Program-made: the position numbers and the translations under genes
Assembly: GCF_020911885.1 (NCBI RefSeq)
Contig: NZ_CP087132.1
Coordinates: forward strand, 2,418,001-2,482,000
DNA from: Flavobacterium acetivorans
GTDB taxonomy: Bacteria > Bacteroidota > Bacteroidia > Flavobacteriales > Flavobacteriaceae
Direction: 5' to 3'
Length of the DNA stretch: 64,000 nt
Shown here: in pieces, positions 15,619-23,196 of the stretch
Position numbering within the stretch: the stretch's first letter is position 1
Layout of the letters: the number at the start of each line of letters is the position of its first letter
Notes under the pieces: generated by a model
What the model saw: only the letters and a program-made list of their open reading frames with translations
The model's database searches: none
What the model was told of the DNA's origin: nothing

Positions 15619-16989
15619 TTAATATCGAATATTGTTATTAAATAATACTTTTAATTTGTTAAACGTATAATTTAAATTGTTCCAACCATTTGTCCCGTAT
15701 GACAAATAATTAAATAAAGAATCATCACTTCTAATTTCTTCTGCTAGGAGATGTAATAATGAAGAACTATCATTAAGTTCCTTAACCCTGTCAAAATCAT
15801 AACGTGCTAACAAAACAGAAGTGCATACGAATAAAGCTTTGTTAATTAGTTGTTTATATGAAGTAGGTTCTAGGTCTACTGGAGTTATTTTCCTAAATGC
15901 GTATTTTTTACCAATTAGATATTCTGCATTTTTCATAGCATTCGAAAAATCTATAACGTATTTATCTAAATCTTCTTTATTTGTTTTTTTATGATTTTCT
16001 GCAAACCAATCTAGAGAAGAATCCATATAACCATTATATCCTTCAATATTTCCATCAAGAGTATTTAACAAATTAAAGAATAGAAATCGCAAAGCGATTT
16101 CTTGGTCATCCATTCTTTTACTTTTTATACTTCTGTCTGTTGCACTTGCAAATTCAGGTAATGAAACCATTTCTTTTAGAACATCTCTTACTCCTTGACC
16201 AGTAAAGCAATTTCTGATTTCTTGATTGTTTAATGGTCTTCCGCCAGTATTTATCCTTCTGAAAATATCATACTTTACATTATATGGTGAACTTGGGTCA
16301 ATAAAGTTTGCGGAAATTGAAGTTAGATTAAACCATCTGAAATATTTACTATCAATTCCAACCTTTTTATTTAAAGATTTATAATATTTGCCACCACAAG
16401 AATCTTGTAAATATTGTAGATTTTTGAGTGGAAACTTATTATCCATAAAATCTTTAATGGTGGTTATTCTTTGTAAACCATCAACTACAGTTAATTTTCC
16501 TTCATTATCTTCTGCAAAATAAAACATAGGCAAAGGAATTCTCAAAAGGATAGATTCAATTAATCTAGATTTTTCAAAATTTTCCCAAACCAAATTTCTT
16601 TGAAAGTCAGGATTTAGATCAATATCTCCACTTTCCATCATCTGATATAGTGTTGGTATTGCTAATTTATCAGTTCTAACTTTAATATCATCAGGATTAT
16701 ATGGATCATCATTGCCTTGAGAATTTTCAACAAAACTATCTGTTCCAGATTGTTCAATTTGAATGATCTCTATAACTAGGTCATCTAATTTAGATTCAAT
16801 TGTTTCGGAATCATCAATTATTAAATTAGATTTTTGTTTTATGATAAAATGATTACCATTCAACTGTAATGTCATCCAAATTTTTTGTTCAGAATCTATT
16901 AAATTAAAAAAATGATTACCATCAATTATATTTTTTACTGGATTTAAAAAAACAGTTTCTTCATTATCTAAATTAAACTCAATATTCAT
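15619..16989 (-). CDS. DUF262 domain protein (GmrS-like)
   Basis: The 456-aa product carries an extended DUF262 domain: IPTLYQMMESGDIDLNPDFQRNLVW-type opening, LRIPLPMFYFAED, and VVDGLQRITTIKDF with the ParB-like DGLQR motif at residues 170-174, then YDIFRRINTGGRPLNNQEIR. DUF262 is the N-terminal nucleotide-binding/hydrolase-like part of GmrSD and of several defence proteins. No DUF1524 HNH nuclease follows in this polypeptide; instead a DUF3696 ATPase starts 2 bp downstream. The N-terminal 100 residues are an acidic region of unknown role. Repeat element R copy 3 is placed about 200 bp upstream and can act as its promoter. Confidence 0.88.
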   Translation of the reverse strand: MNIEFNLDNEETVFLNPVKNIIDGNHFFNLIDSEQKIWMTLQLNGNHFIIKQKSNLIIDDSETIESKLDDLVIEIIQIEQSGTDSFVENSQGNDDPYNPDDIKVRTDKLAIPTLYQMMESGDIDLNPDFQRNLVWENFEKSRLIESILLRIPLPMFYFAEDNEGKLTVVDGLQRITTIKDFMDNKFPLKNLQYLQDSCGGKYYKSLNKKVGIDSKYFRWFNLTSISANFIDPSSPYNVKYDIFRRINTGGRPLNNQEIRNCFTGQGVRDVLKEMVSLPEFASATDRSIKSKRMDDQEIALRFLFFNLLNTLDGNIEGYNGYMDSSLDWFAENHKKTNKEDLDKYVIDFSNAMKNAEYLIGKKYAFRKITPVDLEPTSYKQLINKALFVCTSVLLARYDFDRVKELNDSSSLLHLLAEEIRSDDSLFNYLSYGTNGWNNLNYTFNKLKVLFNNNIRY

Positions 16990-17108
16990 TTTTTAATTTA
17001 TTTTATACTTACAAATTTACATTTTTAAATTTATTAATTGTATTGTGATGAATTAAGTTGAAAAATAGTAGATAATTTCTATCTTGCACCGTCATTTTTT
17101 AGCATTAG

Positions 17109-17178
17109 GTACAACTAGCATATATATCTGATAAAATCAGACCTATCACCCCACATTTAGAGAGATAGGTCTGACAAC
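17109..17178 (-). repeat. attC-like end of the non-coding unit upstream of the DUF262 operon
   Basis: On the minus strand TCAGACCTATC (17165-17175) faces GATAGGTCTGA (17137-17148) as a strong hairpin, and the unit ends in GCTAGTTGTACC, with the box GTTGTAC at 17109-17115. The DUF262 cassette starts at that box. The left box is not recognisable. Confidence 0.45.
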
Positions 17179-17180
17179 GG

Positions 17181-17400
17181 TCATGTATTATGTCTTATCA
17201 AATATATAAATAATTTATTACAAATCATCAAAAGGACTTTTATTCACCGCAGGCCTTTCGTACTTCTATAGATCTACATTTCAGTAGTTTTACTGCTAGT
17301 AATCCTGATTATAGAGCATAAAAAAAAAGAGGACACTAAATCCTCTTGACATTCTCTCTCAAAACTTTACGATAACTCCATAGTTGACGGACATGTAATC
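17181..17400 (-). repeat. Non-coding repeat element R, copy 3
   Basis: Minus strand: TATGGAGTTATCGTAAAGTT, an AAGAGGA/TCCTCTT hairpin with a long T-run, GGATTACTAGCAGTAAAAC, GTAGATCTATAGAAG, GGCCTGCGGTGAA, GATTTGTAA and TATATTTG (17199-17206). It joins directly to the GTTGAACGGAACC end of the next attC-like site. It stands upstream of the DUF262 operon. Confidence 0.65.
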
Positions 17401-17406
17401 GGTTCC

Positions 17407-17503
17407 GTTCAACAGGAGTTTCATTACTACGTCCGTTCGTCCCGATAATTATCGGGACTCGGGTGTTCGTGCTGCGCACGCAACGAAATTCTAGCTATTG
17501 GCA
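17407..17503 (-). repeat. attC-like site after the 156-aa hypothetical gene
   Basis: Minus strand: TACTGCCAAT (17497-17506) - AGCTAGAATTTCGTTGCGTGC - GCAGCACGAACACCCGAG - GACGAACGGACGTAGTAATGAAA - CTGTTGAAC (17407-17413). The left box is the near complement of GTTAGCAGTA at the start of the same unit (18032-18041). A CCCGATAATTATCGGG palindrome (17441-17456) has been added inside the loop arm. Confidence 0.65.
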
Positions 17504-17513
17504 GTAGTGTTTT

Positions 17514-17984
17514 TTAATTTAATTGCTCAAGTTTTGCAATAAATTTCACGATTTTTTCCACTTTCTGATTTTCTGTAGCTGTTGAATTTATGCTCAGAAT
17601 TATTTCATTTTGTTCATCAATTTTGAGTTTGTTGAATATACTCAATACTTCAGCATCTTTGAAACATTCAAAAATCATTTCATTTTCATTAGTTTTTTCT
17701 TCGTTTTGATTTTCAAGAAAAAGTGTAACATTGACAAAATCTCCAGCGCCTTTTCCAATAGAATTTCTAATTTCAGAGTTTAACGCCATTTTTTTGTCGG
17801 AGTTTTTCATTGGACCTAAATTCTTATTTTTGATTTCAAAATTGTCAATTTTACCAGAAACTTTTAGATCTCCCCATTTTCCTTTTATATTTTTAGTATT
17901 TGGTATAATAAGTTGATAAGTCCAAGCACCATTTCCTGGAATATATTGAATTTCTAATTTTTCATTTTCTACAATAAAATTCAT
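17514..17984 (-). CDS. Hypothetical cassette protein (156 aa)
   Basis: I do not recognise a family. The N-terminal two thirds are strand-rich (VENEKLEIQYIPGNGAWTYQ, KWGDLKVSGKIDNFEIKNK), then a basic-acidic helical tail (FNKLKIDEQNEIILSINS, VEKIVKFIAKLEQL). There is no signal peptide and no membrane segment. Real coding is supported by its place in a bounded unit: GTTAGCAGTA before the start, an attC-like palindrome straight after the stop, and element R copy 4 upstream. Such small orphan proteins are the usual content of integron cassettes. Confidence 0.65.
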   Translation of the reverse strand: MNFIVENEKLEIQYIPGNGAWTYQLIIPNTKNIKGKWGDLKVSGKIDNFEIKNKNLGPMKNSDKKMALNSEIRNSIGKGAGDFVNVTLFLENQNEEKTNENEMIFECFKDAEVLSIFNKLKIDEQNEIILSINSTATENQKVEKIVKFIAKLEQLN

Positions 17985-18118
17985 AGTTCTAATTCAAAGT
18001 TTTAGTTTTTTTTTTCGACGTCTGAAAACATTACTGCTAACTTGTTTATAGGCGAATAAACTCGATCTGTTTTGTTCCAAAGTAGCAAGATAGGCGCAAG
18101 TTTAGCTACGTTTTTATT

Positions 18119-18322
18119 CGTATTATTTTTTATCAATATCTTACAAATTCAGAAACATTTCTTACATATCAAAGGGATTGATTATCTTTTTTAAAGGACT
18201 ATTGCTCACATGAGTATAGTTCAATGTTTTACTGCTAGTAATCCTAATTATAGACCATAAAAATAGAGCCATTATAGCCTCTCAAAATTCTTCTTACTCA
18301 TTTACCGTAAACCCCATAAGGG
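18119..18322 (-). repeat. Non-coding repeat element R, copy 4 (most diverged)
   Basis: Minus strand: ATCCCTTATGGGGTTTACGG, AATGAGTAAGAAGAATTTTGA, a GAGGCTATAATGGCTC hairpin before a T-run, GGATTACTAGCAGTAAAAC and a decayed 3' part. The TATATTTG box of the other copies is not present. The flanks 17985-18118 and 18323-18433 show no gene; CTTGCGCCTATCTTGCTAC at about 18082-18101 may be an attC arm. Confidence 0.55.
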
Positions 18323-18433
18323 ATGGATGTAGAGCGACGATCTCAAAGGTGAATGCAATTCGACGTCATTAGCTTTAAGACAACTGCTAGTAATTCGAGG
18401 TCAGGAGACTTCGTAGAACTGTTACTGTTTTTT

Positions 18434-19246
18434 TTATTCTTCCCAAACAACACTTAGGGCAGTATTGTATTTTTTATTTATAATACAATATTCAAAAAAC
18501 TTATATTGATTTTCATTTTCCCAATCTTTTACATCAAACCAAGTTGATTTCCAGATAGGTCTTTTGGAGAGACTACCGGGATATATTTTACCCTTATCAA
18601 AAAACTCGGCAGCTACCGAATCCTCAGGAGGTGCGAGCCTTGTACGGTCAATAATAAAATATGGAAAGTCATCAGGTCTTTTCCAATATTTTACAATATT
18701 GCTGTGCATATAAAAAATGCAAATAGGATGGTTTCCTAATTCAAAATATCTAAATATCACAGAAGTGATACTTGTCTTAAAATATTGAGATAAACTCCTT
18801 AGAAGATCCGGCGAAAAAGGTTTACCTTTTATTTTTTCAATAAAAAGTGTAGTGGGCATTAATAACTCAGAGGCAAATTGGTTGGCTTCGCTTTCTTGTT
18901 TCCCCGCCTTTGCCTGTGACTCTTTGTTGCTAAACCAGCTTGTAGTTCCTTCGTTATCATTATGAATTTCAATATTTTTATGAAGTATGAAATGCCCAAT
19001 TTCGTGTGCAAGAGTAAAACGTTTTTTTTCTTCAAACTCAATTTCGCTATTAAGCTCCACAAGAGTTTTCGTCTTTCCGAAAATAATTCTTCCATCACAA
19101 TTCTCCAGTGGTTTTTCGATAAGAGTTATCCCAAGTCCACTGGCAAATAATTCAAGTGAAAAATCAATTAAATTATCTAAACCACAAGACTCCAAAAGGT
19201 CTTTGGCTGCATTTGCACTTTTACTTAACCGCGGGGTCTTCGTCAT
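18434..19246 (-). CDS. ImmA/IrrE family zinc metallopeptidase
   Basis: The 270-aa product has the ImmA/IrrE signature: FTLAHEIGHFILH with zinc ligands H81 and H85 and catalytic E82, and a downstream ESEANQFASELLMP block supplying the third ligand (Glu). A helical part and a C-terminal domain follow. ImmA-type peptidases cut repressors to switch on mobile elements or defence operons. The gene overlaps the preceding 140-aa gene by 26 bp and belongs to a three-gene minus-strand operon with a sigma-like protein, divergent from the Pycsar operon. It could therefore control one or both operons. Confidence 0.9.
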   Translation of the reverse strand: MTKTPRLSKSANAAKDLLESCGLDNLIDFSLELFASGLGITLIEKPLENCDGRIIFGKTKTLVELNSEIEFEEKKRFTLAHEIGHFILHKNIEIHNDNEGTTSWFSNKESQAKAGKQESEANQFASELLMPTTLFIEKIKGKPFSPDLLRSLSQYFKTSITSVIFRYFELGNHPICIFYMHSNIVKYWKRPDDFPYFIIDRTRLAPPEDSVAAEFFDKGKIYPGSLSKRPIWKSTWFDVKDWENENQYKFFEYCIINKKYNTALSVVWEE

Positions 19247-19643
19247 TATTTTCCAGTTCTTCTAAAATATTAAGTAAATTATGACCTTTAATGATTTCCT
19301 TAATTTCTGTTTCGCCTAAACGATCTAAATTTCTAAATTGAAAAGACAATTCATTACTTGCAATTAAATTTTTAATTACAGAAATAGGTTTTTCCAATCC
19401 TTTTTCAATTCCTTCTTTAAGTGTCAATGCCACTTGTAAAAGCCTGTCATTATGAATTTTATTTGCTTTGGCCTTGGCCAGAAATAATATCTTTTTGACA
19501 TTCTTTTCAGCAATAATATTCATTTTATCTAGATCTATTCCCTCGTCTGTAAGGACATTGTTTATATAAGTACTATCACCTTCCTTGATGGAATCTAATA
19601 GAGCTTCATCGATATTCTTTATATATGTTTTTTTCATGACCAA
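19221..19643 (-). CDS. Small helical protein between the sigma-like and ImmA genes
   Basis: A 140-aa mostly helical, charged protein (NIAEKNVKKILFLAKAKANK, LLQVALTLKEGIEKGLEKPI, FQFRNLDRLGETEIKEIIKG). It overlaps its upstream neighbour by 10 bp and its downstream neighbour by 26 bp, so the three are clearly co-translated. In sigma/ImmA modules the middle protein is often an anti-sigma-like or repressor protein that the peptidase cuts, and its size would fit. No named domain is visible. The start at 19643 is ATG; MKKTYIKN two codons later is an equally good start. Confidence 0.7.
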   Translation of the reverse strand: MVMKKTYIKNIDEALLDSIKEGDSTYINNVLTDEGIDLDKMNIIAEKNVKKILFLAKAKANKIHNDRLLQVALTLKEGIEKGLEKPISVIKNLIASNELSFQFRNLDRLGETEIKEIIKGHNLLNILEELENNDEDPAVK

Positions 19644-20227
19644 GTACTCTCTAATTGTTTTCGTAAAAGATTTATTTTTCTGTCGAGTCTTTTCCTAATG
19701 ACAGTAATCCCTTCCGGCGGAATTTTTAATTCATCCGCTATTTCGCGTCTTAATAATCCTTTTGACATACATTCAAAAACAAGTAATTCATCTATATCTG
19801 CTCCAGACTTTTCTAATTGAGATATGCAGTGGTTATACAATTCATTATATTCGATACTTTCAAAATCAAGAACTGAACCTTCATCTTCCACTTCTACATT
19901 TTCAGTTTTTACATAACTTCCAGAAACAATATTGGAAATCTCACTGTCGAGTGCACTATAAAACTGTTTCTCAAAATCAGGAAATTTATTTTTATACCAA
20001 TTTCGACCGCCTTCGTCTAAAAAAGAAATAAACAGATTTGAAACAATATCTTCGGCCATCTGTCCTTTGAAGCCTTTGTCAGGATCATATACAATGTGAA
20101 ATTGAAACAGAAGACGTTTAATTGTATATGCGACCAGCTTCTTGAAAAACTCGTTTGTGACGATAGTTCCTATTGCTGTATTAATATCATCAGCCGATGC
20201 TTTAATATTTATATCATCTTCTTCCAT
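19634..20227 (-). CDS. Sigma-70-like factor / sigma-like DNA-binding protein
   Basis: The 197-aa protein ends in a region-4-like helix-turn-helix: FECMSKGLLRREIADELKIP then GITVIRKRLDRKINLLRKQL, close to the sigma-70 region 4 pattern. The N-terminal half (FFKKLVAYTIKRLLF, GFKGQMAEDIVSNLFISFLD) resembles region 2 of extracytoplasmic-function-like sigma factors. It is the first gene of the operon, 126 bp from the divergent Pycsar genes, so it probably acts on promoters in that gap. It could also be a non-sigma regulator with the same fold. Confidence 0.7.
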   Translation of the reverse strand: MEEDDINIKASADDINTAIGTIVTNEFFKKLVAYTIKRLLFQFHIVYDPDKGFKGQMAEDIVSNLFISFLDEGGRNWYKNKFPDFEKQFYSALDSEISNIVSGSYVKTENVEVEDEGSVLDFESIEYNELYNHCISQLEKSGADIDELLVFECMSKGLLRREIADELKIPPEGITVIRKRLDRKINLLRKQLESTWS

Positions 20228-20352
20228 TTATATCTTAATGCTGTTTTTATTAATAAAAATTCCATCGACTGGAAATTTATGACTTTTATTCAGCATATAG
20301 AAGCAAAAGGAGTAATATTTAATTTGCTGTAATATAAAAAAAACATAAAAGA

Positions 20353-20853
20353 ATGAAAGAAAAATTAGAACAAACAAAATTTATTATCGGTCGTTTCGAC
20401 ACATATATTGAAAGCACCCAAACTAAAAGCAACCTTTATCTTGCTCTGAACACTGCCATACTTGGTGGTATTATTACAATTGCGGCTTCTACCAAACCAG
20501 AAGATGTCACACATTTTTCGCTTATAGTCTTAGGTATTATTGCGCTTCTAGCCGCTACAAGTATAACTATAACATTGATTGCGATTACACCGTATCTTCA
20601 AAGTGCTTCAGATAAAAATAGCTCAGTTATTTTTTTTCAGGATGTCACAAATAACACCTTTGAAGAATATGCAAATAAAATCAATGATATTTCTGATAAA
20701 AAATTCTTGCTGGATCTCACTTGCCAAGCTTACAGTCTAGCCGGAGGATTAAAAGCAAAATATCAAAAACTTTTTTATGCAGGTAGAATCATCATCGTCG
20801 AATTTGTCTTCCTTCTTATCTACGCAATAACACTAATAACAAAATCTATATAA
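20353..20853 (+). CDS. pycTM: Pycsar effector (PycTM), membrane protein
   Basis: The 166-aa product opens with a helix (KEKLEQTKFIIGRFDTYIES) followed by KSNLYLALNTAILGGIITIA, a transmembrane hairpin (FSLIVLGIIALLAATSITIT) and a C-terminal membrane helix (IIIVEFVFLLIYAITLI). This is the Pycsar effector family. After phage infection the cyclase makes cUMP or cCMP, and the membrane effector is triggered and disrupts the inner membrane. Its start is 126 bp from the divergent sigma-like gene and its stop is 2 bp before the cyclase gene, so the two form an operon with the effector first. Confidence 0.9.
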   Translation: MKEKLEQTKFIIGRFDTYIESTQTKSNLYLALNTAILGGIITIAASTKPEDVTHFSLIVLGIIALLAATSITITLIAITPYLQSASDKNSSVIFFQDVTNNTFEEYANKINDISDKKFLLDLTCQAYSLAGGLKAKYQKLFYAGRIIIVEFVFLLIYAITLITKSI

Positions 20854-20855
20854 TT

Positions 20856-21863
20856 ATGAATACATTTTCAGAATACCAGAACATTATTGAAAAAGCTCTT
20901 AACAGAAACGAAATCAGTAAAGGATTAAATGAATCAAGAGCATATACAGCTCTTGCAGGACCAGCCTCTCTTGGGAGATATACGTTTAGCGATTATGTGA
21001 GTAACAGGTCGGAACTCTCTTTTTCTGCGGATTTAGTAGCAATAGCAAATAGAATGGGAGTTGTTCCTCATAATAATCAACTAATTGGTCATCACCCGCA
21101 TTTCAGTCATTTAAAAGGGACAACAAATACTGAAAAGCATTATATTATTTCTGCATTTATTGATATTAAAGGTTCAACTAATCTTTTTAAGAAGTATGAT
21201 GAGGAAACTAATATGATTATTACAAATACCATCCAATTAGCTGCAATAAATGTATGTCAGCTTTTTGGCGGATTTATCCAAAGGATTCAAGGTGATGGTC
21301 TATTCGTGTATTTTGGAGGGAAAAATATTGATAAGAGCAAATCAACCCAGCACTGTCTTACGGCCTTAGGTTTATTCAGTTATTTCGTGAAAAATGATTT
21401 AAAAAGAGTTTTTGAGCAACATGGTATCGAAAGAATTTTTACGAAAATTGGAGTTGATTTTGGAGACGATGATAAAGTGTTATGGGGTGTGGCAGGTAAA
21501 GAAAATACCAGTGAGATTGCGACATATAGTTTGCATACCAGCCTAGCAGCAAAAATGCAGGCATATGCCGGAAGCAATGAAATTGTTGTGGGGCAATATG
21601 TCAAAGACAAAGCCAATTTTGACCCGATGCTTTATAAGGTAGTCGAAGAACAAAGGTATATTTTTTCAGACCAGGACAATGGATTTTACTATACACAATA
21701 TGTATTTGATTGGCTTAAATACCTAAAGTCTTCGCAACATATAGCAACCTCTATCACCGGTGATATTACAATTAAGCCTCAAATTGCAACTATCCCAAGT
21801 ATAGCTTCGTTGAAAGAAGTGGTGGGTGAAAACAGACCCTATGCAAAAGATAAATTTAAATAA
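20856..21863 (+). CDS. pycC: Pycsar pyrimidine cyclase (PycC)
   Basis: The 335-aa product contains a class III nucleotidyl cyclase domain. The first metal-binding Asp is D103 in SAFIDIKGSTN and the second is D147 in QRIQGDGLFVYFGG; IGVDFGDDDKVLWG holds the next conserved strand. Pycsar cyclases make cyclic CMP or cyclic UMP on infection. A short N-terminal helical extension and a C-terminal domain of about 100 residues surround the core. Pairing with a PycTM gene just upstream makes the assignment firm. Which base it uses cannot be told by eye. Confidence 0.92.
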   Translation: MNTFSEYQNIIEKALNRNEISKGLNESRAYTALAGPASLGRYTFSDYVSNRSELSFSADLVAIANRMGVVPHNNQLIGHHPHFSHLKGTTNTEKHYIISAFIDIKGSTNLFKKYDEETNMIITNTIQLAAINVCQLFGGFIQRIQGDGLFVYFGGKNIDKSKSTQHCLTALGLFSYFVKNDLKRVFEQHGIERIFTKIGVDFGDDDKVLWGVAGKENTSEIATYSLHTSLAAKMQAYAGSNEIVVGQYVKDKANFDPMLYKVVEEQRYIFSDQDNGFYYTQYVFDWLKYLKSSQHIATSITGDITIKPQIATIPSIASLKEVVGENRPYAKDKFK

Positions 21864-22515
21864 GGACCTCAATGAAGTTTTGGAAATGTTTCCGAAACTC
21901 AAATTATCAGAGAAGGATAAAAAGAAATCGGTATGTGGTGAAATAGCCATATTTGATGCTGCGGATAACTATGTGGATAGTTTTGATATTAAAGTAACTA
22001 TTCCAAGGAATTATCCGCACGGATTTCCTTTGCTGTTTGAAACCGGCAATAAGTTTGAACATATTCCTGACCGCCATATTAGTGAGGATGGAAGTTGTTG
22101 TGTTAGCTCATTGCAGGAATCAGACTTAGTAAGTCAAAAGGGTATTACCATTAAAGATTTCTTTTTAAGATATGTCATTCCTTATTTAGCTAATCAGTTA
22201 TATTTTGATAGTCAGGAAGAATGGGCAAATGGAGATTATGAGCACGGTTCAGATGGAATTTTACAATACTATAGAGAGCTTTTTAAAATGGATGATATTG
22301 AGCAAGTAATTAGCCTATTGTATTTTTTCAACACAAAAAAAATGAATAGGAATGACAATTGTTTTTGCGGGAGTGGTAGTAAACTTAAAAGGTGTCACTT
22401 AGATGTTTATTGTAATATTAAAGATTTTTCAAAAACTCGAATTGAAATGGATCTATTGTATTTAAAGCAGTTATCAAAAAAAAGAGCTAGAAAACAACAA
22501 AATCAAGAATTATAA
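21841..22515 (+). CDS. E2-like (UBC-fold) protein with SEC-C motif, third gene of the Pycsar operon
   Basis: I chose ATG at 21841; a GTG at 21826 is possible. The gene overlaps the PycC end by 23 bp. The N-terminal half has the E2 ubiquitin-conjugating layout: FDIKVTIPRNYPHGFPLLFE, then HIPDRHISEDGSCCVSSL, where the Cys pair sits where E2 enzymes keep their active Cys after an H..G motif. The end has NCFCGSGSKLKRCH, a SEC-C zinc motif. E2-like proteins work in CBASS and related systems by conjugating the signal enzyme; here one is coupled to a Pycsar cyclase. Fold and role are inferred, the motifs are seen. Confidence 0.7.
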   Translation: MQKINLNKDLNEVLEMFPKLKLSEKDKKKSVCGEIAIFDAADNYVDSFDIKVTIPRNYPHGFPLLFETGNKFEHIPDRHISEDGSCCVSSLQESDLVSQKGITIKDFFLRYVIPYLANQLYFDSQEEWANGDYEHGSDGILQYYRELFKMDDIEQVISLLYFFNTKKMNRNDNCFCGSGSKLKRCHLDVYCNIKDFSKTRIEMDLLYLKQLSKKRARKQQNQEL

Positions 22516-22908
22516 ATTTTTAATTATAAAATATCATATTAGTCAGAAAAATGATTCTTAAAAATTAGCTGTCATAAATGAAAAATATGACAGAAAAAGA
22601 GTATGTGCTTTTTTGTGTAAAATGACATACTGGCATAATCAAGTAATTCGTCGATTATACAGGTCATTTGTCGATTAAATAATTTCTTACAAAAAAATGG
22701 GCGCAAATTTGTTATAGAAACTATCGTTAATATAATATTAGTCCTAAACTTCTCACGGTTAGACAAATTTCGCGAATTATTGAAAAGAAAATTCGCTTTT
22801 ACGGGTGTGCAAAAGTAATCATTTATTTTTCCTCTGCAAATTTTTAACGTATTCTTTTTCGGAGATTCTCGATGCCGATAAATTTGAGCGATTCCTAAAA
22901 AAATAGAA
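22516..22908. other. Intergenic stretch with two small hairpins, no gene seen
   Basis: GTCATA (22571-22576) pairs with TATGAC (22586-22591), and GTATGT (22601-22606) pairs with ACATAC (22625-22630). Neither is followed by a clear T-run. The frames present are short and unlike any family that I know. It separates the Pycsar operon from the DUF2188 gene. Confidence 0.4.
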
Positions 22909-23130
22909 ATGGGAAAAAATCAGCATGTAGTACCTCATCCAGATGGATGGGCAATTAAAGGAGAAGGCAACTCTAAACCGACAAAGATTACTGATACTCA
23001 ACAAGAAGCAATTTCTTATGCAAGAGAAATTGCAAAAAATCAAGAATCCGAATTACTTATTCATGGAAGGGATGGTAAAATTAGAGACAGAGATAGTTAT
23101 GGAAATGATCCTTACCCTCCAAAAGGATAA
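22909..23130 (+). CDS. DUF2188 family small protein
   Basis: The 73-aa product matches the DUF2188 pattern: HVVPHPDGWAIKGEGNSKPT, then TQQEAISYAREIAKNQESEL, LIHGRDGKIRDRDSYGNDP. The fold is a short beta-hairpin plus helix domain of unknown function found in many bacteria, often in accessory DNA. A terminator-like hairpin follows directly after the stop, so it is probably a single-gene unit. Confidence 0.85.
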   Translation: MGKNQHVVPHPDGWAIKGEGNSKPTKITDTQQEAISYAREIAKNQESELLIHGRDGKIRDRDSYGNDPYPPKG

Positions 23131-23144
23131 CATTTAACTAAAAC

Positions 23145-23167
23145 AAGCCTAAAATAATTTTAGGCTT
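23145..23167 (+). terminator. Terminator after the DUF2188 gene
   Basis: AAGCCTAAAA (23145-23154) pairs with TTTTAGGCTT (23158-23167) around a very short loop; a CTCTTAACTT tract follows. It is AT-rich but perfectly matched. Confidence 0.6.
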
Positions 23168-23196
23168 ACTCTTAACTTAATTAACCAACAAAAACT

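Noticed and set aside
3279..17503. Idea that the shared GTTGAACGGAACC sequence marks transposon ends
   Set aside because: It occurs always in the same orientation at the far end of a palindrome after a gene, with no inverted partner and no target duplication; the attC reading explains more.
21380..21616. Minus-strand frames over the PycC gene
   Set aside because: They are antisense to the catalytic domain and have no recognisable content.
22943..23137. Alternative plus frame over the DUF2188 gene
   Set aside because: The frame at 22909 carries the family motif; this one is its shifted shadow.
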